Below are positions 11,072 through 22,400 of a stretch of DNA of 64,000 nt, piece by piece. The position numbers and the translations under genes are program-made. The DNA is taken from assembly GCF_963678635.1 (NCBI RefSeq), contig NC_087069.1, positions 39,267,076-39,331,075 of the forward strand, in the 5' to 3' direction. The stretch is from Symsagittifera roscoffensis (Eukaryota > Xenacoelomorpha > Acoela > Convolutidae). The notes under the pieces were generated by a model that saw nothing but the letters and a program-made list of their open reading frames with translations, was not told where the DNA came from and searched no databases. How positions within the stretch are numbered: the stretch's first letter is position 1; each line of letters begins with the position of its first letter.

Positions 11072-12152
11072 GACTTTTCTGTCACTTTGCCTGCCATGCT
11101 GTGCTTATGATGTATTGCGAGAGGTGTATAATTTTTTCAGGATTAGACAGCTTGCTGTGAAGCTTTTATCAGCTGGTTTACCTCATTTCGCTTATTTTTG
11201 CAGTATCTGAAATTATAGTTAAAAGTTTTTGTTTATTTTATCTAGTTTTTGGAAAATTAATTTTTGAATGACTTGACAATCGAATTTGAATAAACAAGCT
11301 ACTGAATTGTCAAGGCAACTTATGAATTGTCTTTTTTAAAGTAATAAAAAATGCAAAAGAAAGCTAAAATACACTTTTACATTAAGTATTCAAATGAACC
11401 GCTCTGAGTTATTTTTTTAGTCACATTTGTGACCCTCGTGGACTATCCTGCTTCAGGTTGCTTGTAAATTCGATTTTGAACTTGAAAACTATATTTTTAT
11501 GCCAATAAAACTGGTCTCCTAGTTTTCAAGTCATCTATTGTTACTCAATACGCCACATGCTCTCAGTAATCAACCATGTTTATTAGAACAACTTATTATT
11601 CGAAGTAGCTTGCGTATCTTGTAGGGGCGTGTTTTTGGTCCAACCATTGAAAACGGAGATGAACTTTGTATTCAGGTATGTTTCATTTATTCTTTTTGTT
11701 TTCAGTGCAAAATCAGGTACCAAAAATAATCGCGGGAAAGTGTTGAGTGATATATTGAGGGACTTTCAATTGTGATTTGAAATATAGTCAAAATTTTCCG
11801 AAAATTTTTTCTCAGTGTCGAGAAAAACCTGTTTGGAAGTTTTGATTAGTTGAGCGAGCAGGCTCAAATTAGCTTATTACCCTTGCGATAAGCAAAAGTA
11901 TTGCAATCGGGTAATAGACATTTATACTGTAAATAACTTTGTTCTTGGAATGGTCAAAATTAGAAATGGTAAATTTAGGTTCAGTTCAAATTTGCGTCAA
12001 AAAATTCGGCTTTTACTTCGTCTGCTTAAGTTTTTTCGGCTTAGTTGCCACATGGTATAATTTTTTTGCTGTCCGCAGTTTACGTTGAAGATGCTTTTCG
12101 TGTTTTTATTTACTTCTGGTAATTTCTTGACTTTGTGTGTTCTCTTTTTTTC

Positions 12153-13767
12153 TTCGCTCTAAAACTTGCTTCTGCCCAAATGATTTCGGCCTATATTTTA
12201 TCGGATTAGTGACTTAATTTTAAATTTTTTCATGAGAAATTTAATTTTTATGCTCGCTGGATTGCACAAATTGTTAAAATCTTAATAGAAATTATAGTTT
12301 AAATTTTTGGTGACATTTTTTTCATCGGCTTTTTTTTTGTTCTTTTTTGCTGTTTGGTAGGTTTAGGCCTTTATTATGTCTGCCTAATGACCTTATATTG
12401 CGTCCTGCGACGAGGAACATAAATTTTGTTTGTGCGTGTGAGTGTTTTAATGGCGAGGGGGACTTAATAATTTTTTTAGTTTTAAATTTTTTAAAGTTAT
12501 TTTTCGTCTTTTTTGTTTATTTGATTTTTTTTCGGCTGAATGGTTTTTTTGCCTCTATTTTATCGACTTAGTGGTCTCAAATTGTTTCATTTGACGAGTA
12601 AATAAAGTTTTTTGTGTAGGTTTTGATGGTTACGGGGCTTCTTAAATTTTTATGAGTTAAGTTGATTTTTTTTCGGCTTAGAGGGTTTCTGCTGAGCGAT
12701 TTTCGGCTTTGTTACAGCTTGGTAAGTTTTTCACCGATGCCAATTTCATATTATTTTGTCTTGGCATGTTTTGTCTGAGCATGTTTTGTTTATGCCGATT
12801 TAGCTGCTTCCTGGTTTTGTATCGCAATTGGTTCAAATCGCAGCTGCTCCTTTTGTGTTTATGTTCAAAATGCTTCATAGCACAAAAAAAAAATTGAACA
12901 TCAGTTTTTTCGGCTCAGCGCGCATCTGGCCCAGTATTTTTGCTTAAAAAACTGCTTTGTAGTTTTATGAGACGTTATTGTTAAGAAAACAAGTGTATGA
13001 AAATTTTATTAGGTCTGGTTTAGTTTTCGACATTTTTGAACAGTTTTGTTATCAGTTTCGCTCTAAAACTTGCTTCTGCCCAAATGATTTCGGCCTATAT
13101 TTTATCGGATTAGTGACTTAATTTTAAATTTTTTCATGAGAAATTTAATTTTTATGCTCGCTGGATTGCACAAATTGTTAAAATCTTAATAGAAATTATA
13201 GTTTAAATTTTTGGTGACATTTTTTTCATCGGCTTTTTTTTTGTTCTTTTTTGCTGTTTGGTAGGTTTAGGCCTTTATTATGTCTGCCTAATGACCTTAT
13301 ATTGCGTCCTGCGACGAGGAACATAAAATTTGTTTGTGCGTGTGAGTGTTTTAATGGCGAGGGGGACTTAATAATTTTTTTAGTTTTAAATTTTTTAAAG
13401 TTATTTTTCGTCTTTTTTGTTTATTTGATTTTTTTTTCGGCTGAATGGTTTTTTTGCCTCTATTATATCGACTTAGTGGTCTCAAATTGTTTCATTTGAC
13501 GAGCAAATAAAGTTTTTTGTGTATGTTTTGATGGTTACGGGGCTTCTTAAATTTTTATGAGTTTAGTTGATTTTTTTCGGCTTAGAGGGTTTCTGCTGAG
13601 CGATTTTCGGCTTTGTTACAGCTTGGTAAGTTTTTCACCGATGCCAATTTCATATTATTTTGTCTTGGCATGTTTTGTCTGAGCATGTTTTGTTTATGCC
13701 GATTTAGCTGCTTTCTGGTTTTGTATCGCAATTGGTTCAAATCGCAGCTGCTCCTTTTGTGTTTATG
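12153..13767 (+). repeat. 904-bp unit in direct tandem, about 1.8 copies
   Basis: Bases 12153-12863 and 13057-13767 are 711 bp each and nearly identical, differing by a few substitutions and single-base indels; offset 904. Between them lies block A (12861-13050), also found at 10883-11071. Small open frames inside the blocks are duplicated but resemble no known protein and are rich in poly(T)-derived Phe. Confidence 0.92.
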
Positions 13768-14952
13768 CTTAATTAAAGCCGTGAAAACGTAGTTTTTCAA
13801 AGTAAAATTAGTTTTTGCAGTTTGATTGCGCCATTTTAGGAATCAAAAACTTTCAAAAAAATTTTTCGGACGTTCAAAACATTTCTGCAAAAAAATTGAA
13901 TATTCGGAAATTTTGTTTGACGTTTCTCAAGTTTTTTATTCAATTTTCTATAAAAACTGTTTTCCAATTTGCCTAAGTTCTAGAAAACAATTTTTCTGGT
14001 TTTTTTAAACTATGTTCGGAACCTTCTTTGCAACTTGCTCTGTAACCGGCTATCAAAGGTTTATCAAAGGTTTAATCACAAATCATTGTTCGTTCTTCTT
14101 GTTAGAAAATTGACGAAAAATTTGTATTCTGACTGTCCCTTAGCTGGTCTTTAATAACTATTGTTTATCAAAGTTTTGATGAATAAAAATTTTTTGACTG
14201 CCAGTTTCAAATATAACGTGCTTTATTTTGAGTCGAATTAAAATGACTAATTAGTTTGTCTCAATTCAGTTTGGAACGATTATAAGTGCGGGATAATTCG
14301 CCTGATTATTTCGCGAGTTGAAATTATTAACTAATAATCGAGAATTTCCATTTGCATTTAGGCTAGTGGCAAGCATACTCAATTGGCATTCCGATGATTT
14401 GCGGATCAATACTCATCTGCAGTCGACTTTTGTGAAATTGGTCTGGACAAAAAAAACCCAAGCGTATATATTCCTCACTTTCTTCGAAATTCGGAACGAA
14501 AAATCAATGAAACTCAAATTATGAATTAGCATGATGAATCAAATTACGAAATATGCTCTGTTTCCCTGAAGAAGTAACCGCAAGGAAACAAATTAGCAAC
14601 ATATCTCGTATTCGCTGGAGTTGGTCATCTTGCACCATGCACAATGTTGCTTACCGTCTACATTTACTTTCGTGTTACCCGCTGATAACACGGTAAATTT
14701 CTGCAAAGATAAGCGTTAGTGTGCAAGATACCGTGCAACGTATCAAGATAAGTGTCACTTGGTTCTCGGCACTTAGTCAGCCAATCTTAGAAATTGTGGG
14801 TTGATAATGAGTGCAATCGCTCTAGGTGGCTTGCCTTCGGCTTCTGATTTGCCGATAGCAATCCTGGGTAAGAACTGCAGTGGTAGACTTTAAGAGAGGA
14901 CATCGCCACTACAGGATAGAAACTTAACAATCCCCTCCCCGACACACTTACA

Positions 14953-14976
14953 CTCTCTCTCTCTCTCTTTCTCTCT
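14953..14976 (+). repeat. CT microsatellite
   Basis: An uninterrupted CTCTCT run, then the decayed TTTCTCTCTATCTT. Confidence 0.85.
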
Positions 14977-16259
14977 ATCTTGCTACTTCTCAAACATAAT
15001 CGATTTCTTCAATTCATTTTGAAGCTCAACGCAGATCGGCAGTGTATTCGCAATAATATCCCTGACAGGACTCGCTCCGTTTTTTCGTACTCAAATTGGA
15101 ACCTTTGACGAGATTATTTTTTGAAAACAGGTAAATTGGAAAATTAGTCATTGATTTTGTTTACACATAAAAGGGCGGTGTTATCAATAGCAGCAGCAAA
15201 AAGGTTAATTATAAATTTATCCGACATTTTTTTGGTATTTTTTGAGCCCAGGTAAATAAATTTAACTACTGAATTATTGTTGAAATAAAAGTAAATTCTT
15301 CAATCAAAGCATCATCAAGGTTCGACAAAAGCTTACAATATATTTCATGTGGTACAATAGGAAAGATATTTTTCATGAAATATTCAACTACAAATTTAAG
15401 AAGAAAACTTCCAGCAGATGTTTAATTCCAGTTTCATAAAACTCTGAATTACATGGCTTGTATTTTTCAATATTAATCGAAGTTTAAATGAAAACAACTT
15501 TAGTATCCAGAAACTTTTTGTGTAATTCTCAGCTTGATGAAAAACTGGGAATAATTAATCTACAACTGCAAAAATGAGGTTATCAAGAACGAGTTCATTC
15601 AAAATTACTTTGAGTTTGTTTTTTGAATAAAAACACCTCAGGCCAAAATTTGCAGCTTTGAGTAATTGAATTTTCGGCGTTACTGCAGCATTGAAACTAT
15701 TATTTATAAATTTTAATGCTTTTCTCCAGGTTTGTTTGTTCAAAAACAAGTTCTAGTTTCAAATTGCATGAGTCTTGAAAGATAAATTAAAGTTATTCTT
15801 CAAAAGAGTTTATTGCACATCCATTTATAACCAAAAAGCTTCTTGTTGATAGAAATTAACGTATTCCACCATAATATGACGTTTAATACAAATAATTGCA
15901 ATCGGTAAATATTAAAATAGGGATAGATTTATTTTGAAAAAGAATTTAAAAGGAACAAAATCACAACTTTCTGCACATTTCTATGAGTTTTGAAATTTTT
16001 ATAAGATAATTTCGATCTTCAAAAACCAGCCAATATTTAACCAAAATTTTCAAAATCAGTTTTCTCTGTCATCGGTTATTCGTATTGGTGGCATTTTCTA
16101 GTTTGCAGGTGTAATAAAAACGGGAGTTGGGTGGTATGTAGGTTGAATCTTCTATTTTCTATGATAGTTATAACTCATAACTTGCAACAAGCCATCATGA
16201 TAACTTGCCGTAGTTATAATTTATAACTAGTCCTAGTCTTCATAACTTCGTTAGCTGGG

Positions 16260-16456
16260 TTAGTACAACCCACAGCCTCTGAGGTTATTAGCAATGATAA
16301 TGTCAGTGACAGCGTCGAATACAAATTGTACGTTCTCTGTATCTGTCGCACATGTCATGTGAGTGTAGATCTCCTTCGTCTGCGATTTGTTCATACTCTC
16401 GAACTGCGCTTGGATGTAACTTGAAGCCTCTGTGAAAGTGTTCGCTCCGGTATATT
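16260..16456 (-). CDS. GNAO1: G alpha o exon 7 (TCAT motif and receptor-binding tail)
   Basis: The acceptor is GGATTTTTAG. The exon is 197 nt, finishes the Glu290 codon and encodes [58 protein letters not shown] and TAA (16262-16260). TCAT binds the guanine base; Cys351 is the pertussis-toxin site; the last residues contact the receptor. A possible AATAAA signal lies on the minus strand at 15933-15928, about 330 nt past the stop; its use is inferred only. Confidence 0.95.
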
Positions 16457-19400
16457 CTAAAAATCCCTTAATGAGTTATTACTCTTCGCTTAACCTGAAT
16501 GATTTATTGCATGATTTTTTACTCATCGCTTAACCTCAATGATTTATTTCATGATTTATTACTAATGGCTTAACCATGATGATTTATTACTAGTCGCTTA
16601 AGCTATTTTTGAAGGAAGTTAGGGAGGTTTTTGAAAGGTCTGAGCTTTTTTGTCAGCTTAAAACAGCTTCATAGGTATAAATTTTGGCATTTGAAGCTAT
16701 GTTTAGGCTTTTTTTGACAAGGCTTGGGTAAAGATTTTGTCATTTCTGAAATATATATATTTTTTCAAACCCAAATTAGACTTAATTTGTTCCGTATATT
16801 GGCTGTTTCATAGTATTTCATCGTTTTTTTTTTTGCGATTGTGTTCTGTTAATTGCGTTATCGTTGATTTTAGCGATTTTTGAAATTTTTTCTAATTTTG
16901 GTTTTTAGTGCTCGAATACTAATTATGATGCGGCAAAAATTTTATATGGTTTTAAATGAAATAGCCGAAAAAATTTGTTGCGATTTTGGATGGTTTTGAG
17001 CGCGTTTTTCCCCAGTAAAAAAGAGGCAGTGTTTGCAAAACATTCAAAAATTGATTTCGAAAACTTTTATGAAAATCCTCTTACCCCCTCGAGAAAAATG
17101 AAGATCCGTGCCCGACAACATAATATGTAAACTAAATGGAATTTTGTATTAGGGTCTGTTTTTTTGATTACTTCTTCTTTTTTGTTTTCTGGTGCCACAA
17201 TTAAGCTTCGGGAGGGATCGAGTGATATATCATATTACGGGCCCTTGCAGTCGTGATTCGAAATCTATTAAAATATTTAAAAATTTCCTAAAAATCTCGG
17301 TGGAGAGTAAACCGGCTTAAGTTTTATGATTTTTGGTCTCATTTTCGAGCAAATAAAGCGAGCGAGCAGGCTTAGAATTCGCAAATAAGATGTTAGAAGT
17401 TAGTTTTACTCCAGGAATACTGTTTTTGAAGCTTCTTTTTGCGCCTTCTTGGCCACAAAAAAAAAATCTTTAAAAAATATTTCAAAATTTTGCAAAAAAT
17501 TGGTGAAAAAAATTAATTTTTTTATTTGCTCTTTGTTTCTCGATCAACTTTTTGATAAAAAAACCGTTAGTATTGAAGTTAATTTTTAATTGGCTTTCCT
17601 TCAGATCCGCTCATAGCCGAACGAACAAGAAACGTTTCAATTTGCAAAAGAAAAATGGTTTTTTTTTTTGCTTTTCTTTTTTTTTGGTTGGATTTTTCTG
17701 TGCTACTTTCACGGCAACCGACTATCCTTGTTTTTTTTTGCTTACCGGGGAAAGCGATGGTTAGGGGACTCTTCTTTATCTTCTCCTCAAACAGATCCTT
17801 CTTGTTGAGGAAGAGGATGATGGAGGTGTCCACGAACCACTTGTTGTTGGCGATGGAGTCGAACAGCCGAGTCGACTCGTGCATCCTATTCGTCGTCTCA
17901 TCCTCGTACAGCACCTAGAGAGGAAATAATAAAAAGTATATCTCAAACTAATATCATTGATGAGATATCCGAAGTGAATTGTCGTTTGAAGTTAAATTTA
18001 CCAGCTGCTACATTACAACAGCAAAGAAAATACTGTTAAAAATGCCTCGAGGGTGACAAAAAAGAAAATTGTCTCATTTTTCTATTATTATTAGCCCCCG
18101 TTCTGCTCATTGCAGGACCAACTGTGGAGGGGTTATGTCATCCGGTTTGCCGCAGCCGGTCCCACCTTGAGGAGGCGGATGACTCTGGGTCCCCTCCAAC
18201 CGTGACCAAAGTGGGATTCGAACACACGATCCTCGTGCTGAGAGACGCGTGTCTAATCCCACTAGGACACGGCTACTAAAGATTGTCTCATCGAGTGGGT
18301 CACTTTGAGATCTTGAAAAGCGGAATCATTGGTACCTAGTGAAAAATTGCCACCCATGTAATGAGCTCAACCAACGATTAAGGATGTACTTATTTGGTAC
18401 TTTTTTACGAATTCCCTACCCCCTTGGGTGTTAAACAAGATTCAAAGAATTTCCACCCGTAAAATAAGACTAATTCAACAGCTAAGAATATGCGAATATT
18501 GTACCTAATTATGAATCAGCAAACTATTTTTTGCAAAACGAGGTAGGGTTATGAGAAAAGTTTCTGGTAAAAATTAAGGCGTAACTTCTAATTTTCGGCT
18601 GTATAAAACATTAGCATTTCTCCGCCAATTTTCAACGTTTCCTGGATATGTATTTTCTATTTTTAAGAATGAAAATTTCAAATTGATTTTCAGTCATTTT
18701 TTCATTTGAAGATTTTCTCTTAAAATTGGGGCATTTTTTCTATTTAATTTGTTTGTCGTCGTTATGTGCAAAACTGAAGAAAATGTTAATAATAGAAAAT
18801 GTCGTCTTTTTATACAAACTGAGGAGGCTTTTTCCGCTTTAATTCACATAATTGATAGTTTTTGACATTTATCAGCATTATTCATTAAAACCAGCCGTAT
18901 TTTGACGCAAATAGACATAAATAAGCTGGGATAATTGTCTCCAAAAATGAACAAATTTCGGGCTGCAATTTTTTTCTTAATAGTAGAAAATCAAAATAGA
19001 AATGAAAGGAGTAAATAGAAATGAAAGAGCCAAAAATGCAGAAAATGTGCACAAATTGCTGCTGTTTTTCGTTTTCAGTTATTTTTGCTACCTTCGAAGA
19101 AAGTGGCGGATTATTTGTGCTCGGGGTGTTTTTTTTTCAGACAAATTTGACTTTTTAACTAGCCTTTTTTGAGGGAATTTTTCATATCATCCGAAAGGTA
19201 TTGTTGTCTTGAGGTCAAATTTGAAAAAGTAATTTACTTTTGATCATTTTTTGTTAAGTTATGGGGGTTTAAAGATTGCCACTTTGGGACAAATAGCTCG
19301 CGATATATTTGGCGCTATTAACGCGTAAGTGGAGATTTAATCAGTCTTAAAAATTGTTCCAAATTGGTTGAAGGAAGCTTATAAGCCATAATTGATTTGT

Positions 19401-22400
19401 TATTAGGAGCGAAATTTGTCACTTTTTAATTTATATGGCGTGTTGAGGGATGATTTTTGCAAAAATCTTAAATTAAAAAAAAAGTATCTTATTTTTTTTA
19501 CATTTAATTTTTAAGTTATTTTTTTTCAAATTTAATTTTCCAAGTTATTACTGGTCCATAGACCTTAGAAGGCAGTCGGAACATTCAGTGCCTCGTCATG
19601 ATACGAGCAGCCTTGTTTATCTTCTATTTGTTTCCTACTTTACTAGGAGCAAAATCTATCATTTTTACTTAATATGGGTGTGAGGGAATGATTTTTTGGA
19701 AAAAAAATCTCATATTTGCATTTCATTTCTTTTATTTTTTTTTTGAAAAGTTTATCAAGCTTTTTAGGCGATTGCTGTTTCAATGGACAGTCATAAAATT
19801 CAGATTGCGACCTGATAAGAGCCGTTTTGCTTTGTTTTTATATCGTTTTGTGGAAAACATGAAATTAAATGTCTCGGAGGACTAATTTACTCGTATATAT
19901 GCAGATAGCAAATAAATATCAAAATATGTTTTCTTAACGGCGTTTTCTTTATGTTTTCTTTACGGAAAGTAGCAAAATATTTTTTCGGTAAAGTTTTTTT
20001 TCTCCAGAAAAATTTCGGCTTCTTACTTAACCATTTTTGATCAGAGCTTTTGATACCATTTGAAAATTTTTTATACTTATAGCTCAAATTTGTGTTTCTA
20101 ATTTTTGTGAAAGAGAAGTTTTTATTGGCGAAATTCAAAGAGCTTTCAGGATATATATTGTTTCTTTAAAATTTGAAAGTTGAAGTTTTTTTAAAAAAAA
20201 CCAGTCAGTTTTTTCTGTTTCCTTGCGTCCATTACTCTTTTCCAACTGTCAGTTGGCTATATCTGATAAAATTTAAATTTTGCTTTTGAATTCTTAATAC
20301 TTCAGGTTAAAAACAGCAAGGTTGGTTTCATATTTATTGTAGTTTTATGACGTTTTAGTTTCATCAGTCTTTTCTTTTTAAAGTGCATCTTTTGTAGACT
20401 TCTCATCGCTGACTTAAATGTCACTTTTATTTATAAAAAGAAAAACAGTTATATTTCATTTATTAGTGGCAGAATACAGCAATGACGTTTTTGGATTGAA
20501 AATTGGTTGATATTGAAAATTAATTGGATCTTTAAATGCCATCGGCAAGTAATCAAATGAAATCATTATAAAATATCAAATCAAGTGAGCCCAAATCAAA
20601 GAAGTTAGGCGGAGTTTGTAGTAGAGCTCCAAGTGGATTTATATGGTCTTTTTTTTCAACATGAAAATGTAAATAATTTTTGGACAAAAATACGGGTTTG
20701 TCGTCGAGTTGGTTGTTTTCTGAAGTGATATATGTTGATTATAAATTTTTTATTTATGATCAGGAGTGCTCACATGCCTTTAAATTTACAGCTCTGCTGG
20801 TCTATGTTTGATCTTGATTAAGTGTTTTTCAAATAAATGTCTTCTAATTTAAATTTATGTTAACTTGATTTATAATTTTATGATTCTTCGGAGATAAATT
20901 TACATGAGTGAACATACGGGGATAATGTTTGAAAAAAAAATTGTTGTTTTTTCTTACTAGGCGAAATCTTGTGATTTTTCGAGCTCTCCTGAACACCTCG
21001 AAATACCCATTTACAAAGAACTTTTATACCTTTTGAGAAAATGTGTGTTTGAGCATTTCAACTAACTCATATTCTAATTACTGTATTAAGTTGTCAGAAA
21101 TTATTTTGTGGGCGGGGCAGTACAAAAATTAAATAAGCCAATGAGAGTTCAGTTATTAAAAGTTCGAATGAAATAAGTGGGCAAATCAGTCAAAGTGGTC
21201 TGTTTAAAGGATCTTGATAATTTCGGTACTTTTTTTATTATTAGCCCCGTTCTGCTCAATGCAGGACCATCCGCGGGAAAAGTAATGCCATCAGTTTCTC
21301 CGCAGCCGGTCCCACCTCGAGGTGGCGGGTGACACTGGGACCCCTCCAACCGTGAACGAGGGGGAATTCGAACATTCTGTCCTTTTGTTATGAGAATAGG
21401 TTCCGTTAGTGTGACTGGCACTGAGTTTGAATGAAAAAAAAGACACGCTATCACTCCTGTCAATCTCACTCAAGATCTTAGAACATATTCTCCTCTAACG
21501 CATTGCGACATCATACGAAGCCATCGCAATGGAGAATCTAGCCGGCTTCAGGCCGAAATGTGGATGCCGCGACCAGATCTTTGCGCTTCGGTAAAAAAAA
21601 ATCGAAAAACGTCATGAGTACAGCCGACACACGCACATGACATTCATCGACTCCAAAGCCCTTTTCGACAGCGTGAGTAAATATGTTATCTACAAGATTT
21701 GCACCTCTCTGGGAATGCCAGAAAATATCATTTCAATCCTCAAAGTTATGTATTCAGAAACATTCAGTCAAGTGCGAGCGAACAACTCACTATACCGAAA
21801 ATTCCAGATCACTACAGGTGTCCGCCAGGGCTCCGTGTTATCGCCTCTAGTGTTCATCATGGTGATAGACTGGATCATGAAAAACGTACTAGCCGATAAA
21901 AACTTTGACCTCGAGCTAGACAACGCGACAGTTACAGACCTCGATTTCGCAGATGATATCTGTCTGCCAGAAGATGACGAAGACAACGCCCAAAAGCTGC
22001 TCATCCGCGTATCAGAAAGTGCCTCGAAAACTGGCCTAATCATTAACGTGAAGAAGACAAAAGCCATCAGCACCAATGACATCATTAATCTGATTCATAA
22101 CAACGAGCGAGTTGAAGTTGTTCAAAGCTTCTGCTATTTAGGAAGCACAATGACCATTTGCAACAGAACATAACCCGAAGTTCGTAGTCGTATCGGCAAA
22201 GCCACTGGAGTCTGGAAAAACCTCCAGAACATTTGGACATTAAGAGAGATTCCAAACTCAATCAAACTAAGACTATATGACGCCTGCATCAGGAGCACCC
22301 TCTTGTACGGTTGTGAATCATGGCCGCTGACATCCACCAAACTCAGCAAACTCAAGAGCTTCGATCGTCGGTGCAGACCATTCCACACAAATCAAGCCTC

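Larger units (their letters stand above)
6699..16259. other. Convergent intergenic region between PNKP and G alpha o
   Basis: About 9.6 kb with no gene recognised. It holds SINE family 2 leader/tail pieces (about 6794-7015, 7236-7320, 10767-10880), a foldback with repeated arms (7594-7901), a compound microsatellite (7984-8084), copies of the dispersed R2 repeat (about 9240-9345 and 11620-11880), a 904-bp duplication (12153-13767 with a related piece at 10883-11071) and a CT run (14953-14976). The stretches 8100-9200, 13800-14900 and 15000-16250 are AT-rich, and I see nothing in them beyond a possible AATAAA for G alpha o at 15928-15933. Confidence 0.75.
16457..17745 (-). other. G alpha o intron 6
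   Basis: 1.29 kb with GT-AG ends. A minisatellite of about 36 bp lies at 16470-16600, directly upstream of the acceptor in transcript direction. A copy of the dispersed R2 repeat covers about 17150-17440. The rest is AT-rich with no signal. Confidence 0.85.

Noticed and set aside
12347-13800. Duplicated small frames (RPLLCLPNDLILRPATRN...) as a gene family
   Set aside because: They lie in the duplicated 711-bp blocks, are rich in poly(T)-encoded Phe, and the copies end differently because of single-base indels; no selection is visible.
16260-16456. Second set of alternative terminal exons for G alpha o
   Set aside because: I looked for another TCAT/GCGLY-coding stretch in both directions and found none in the window.
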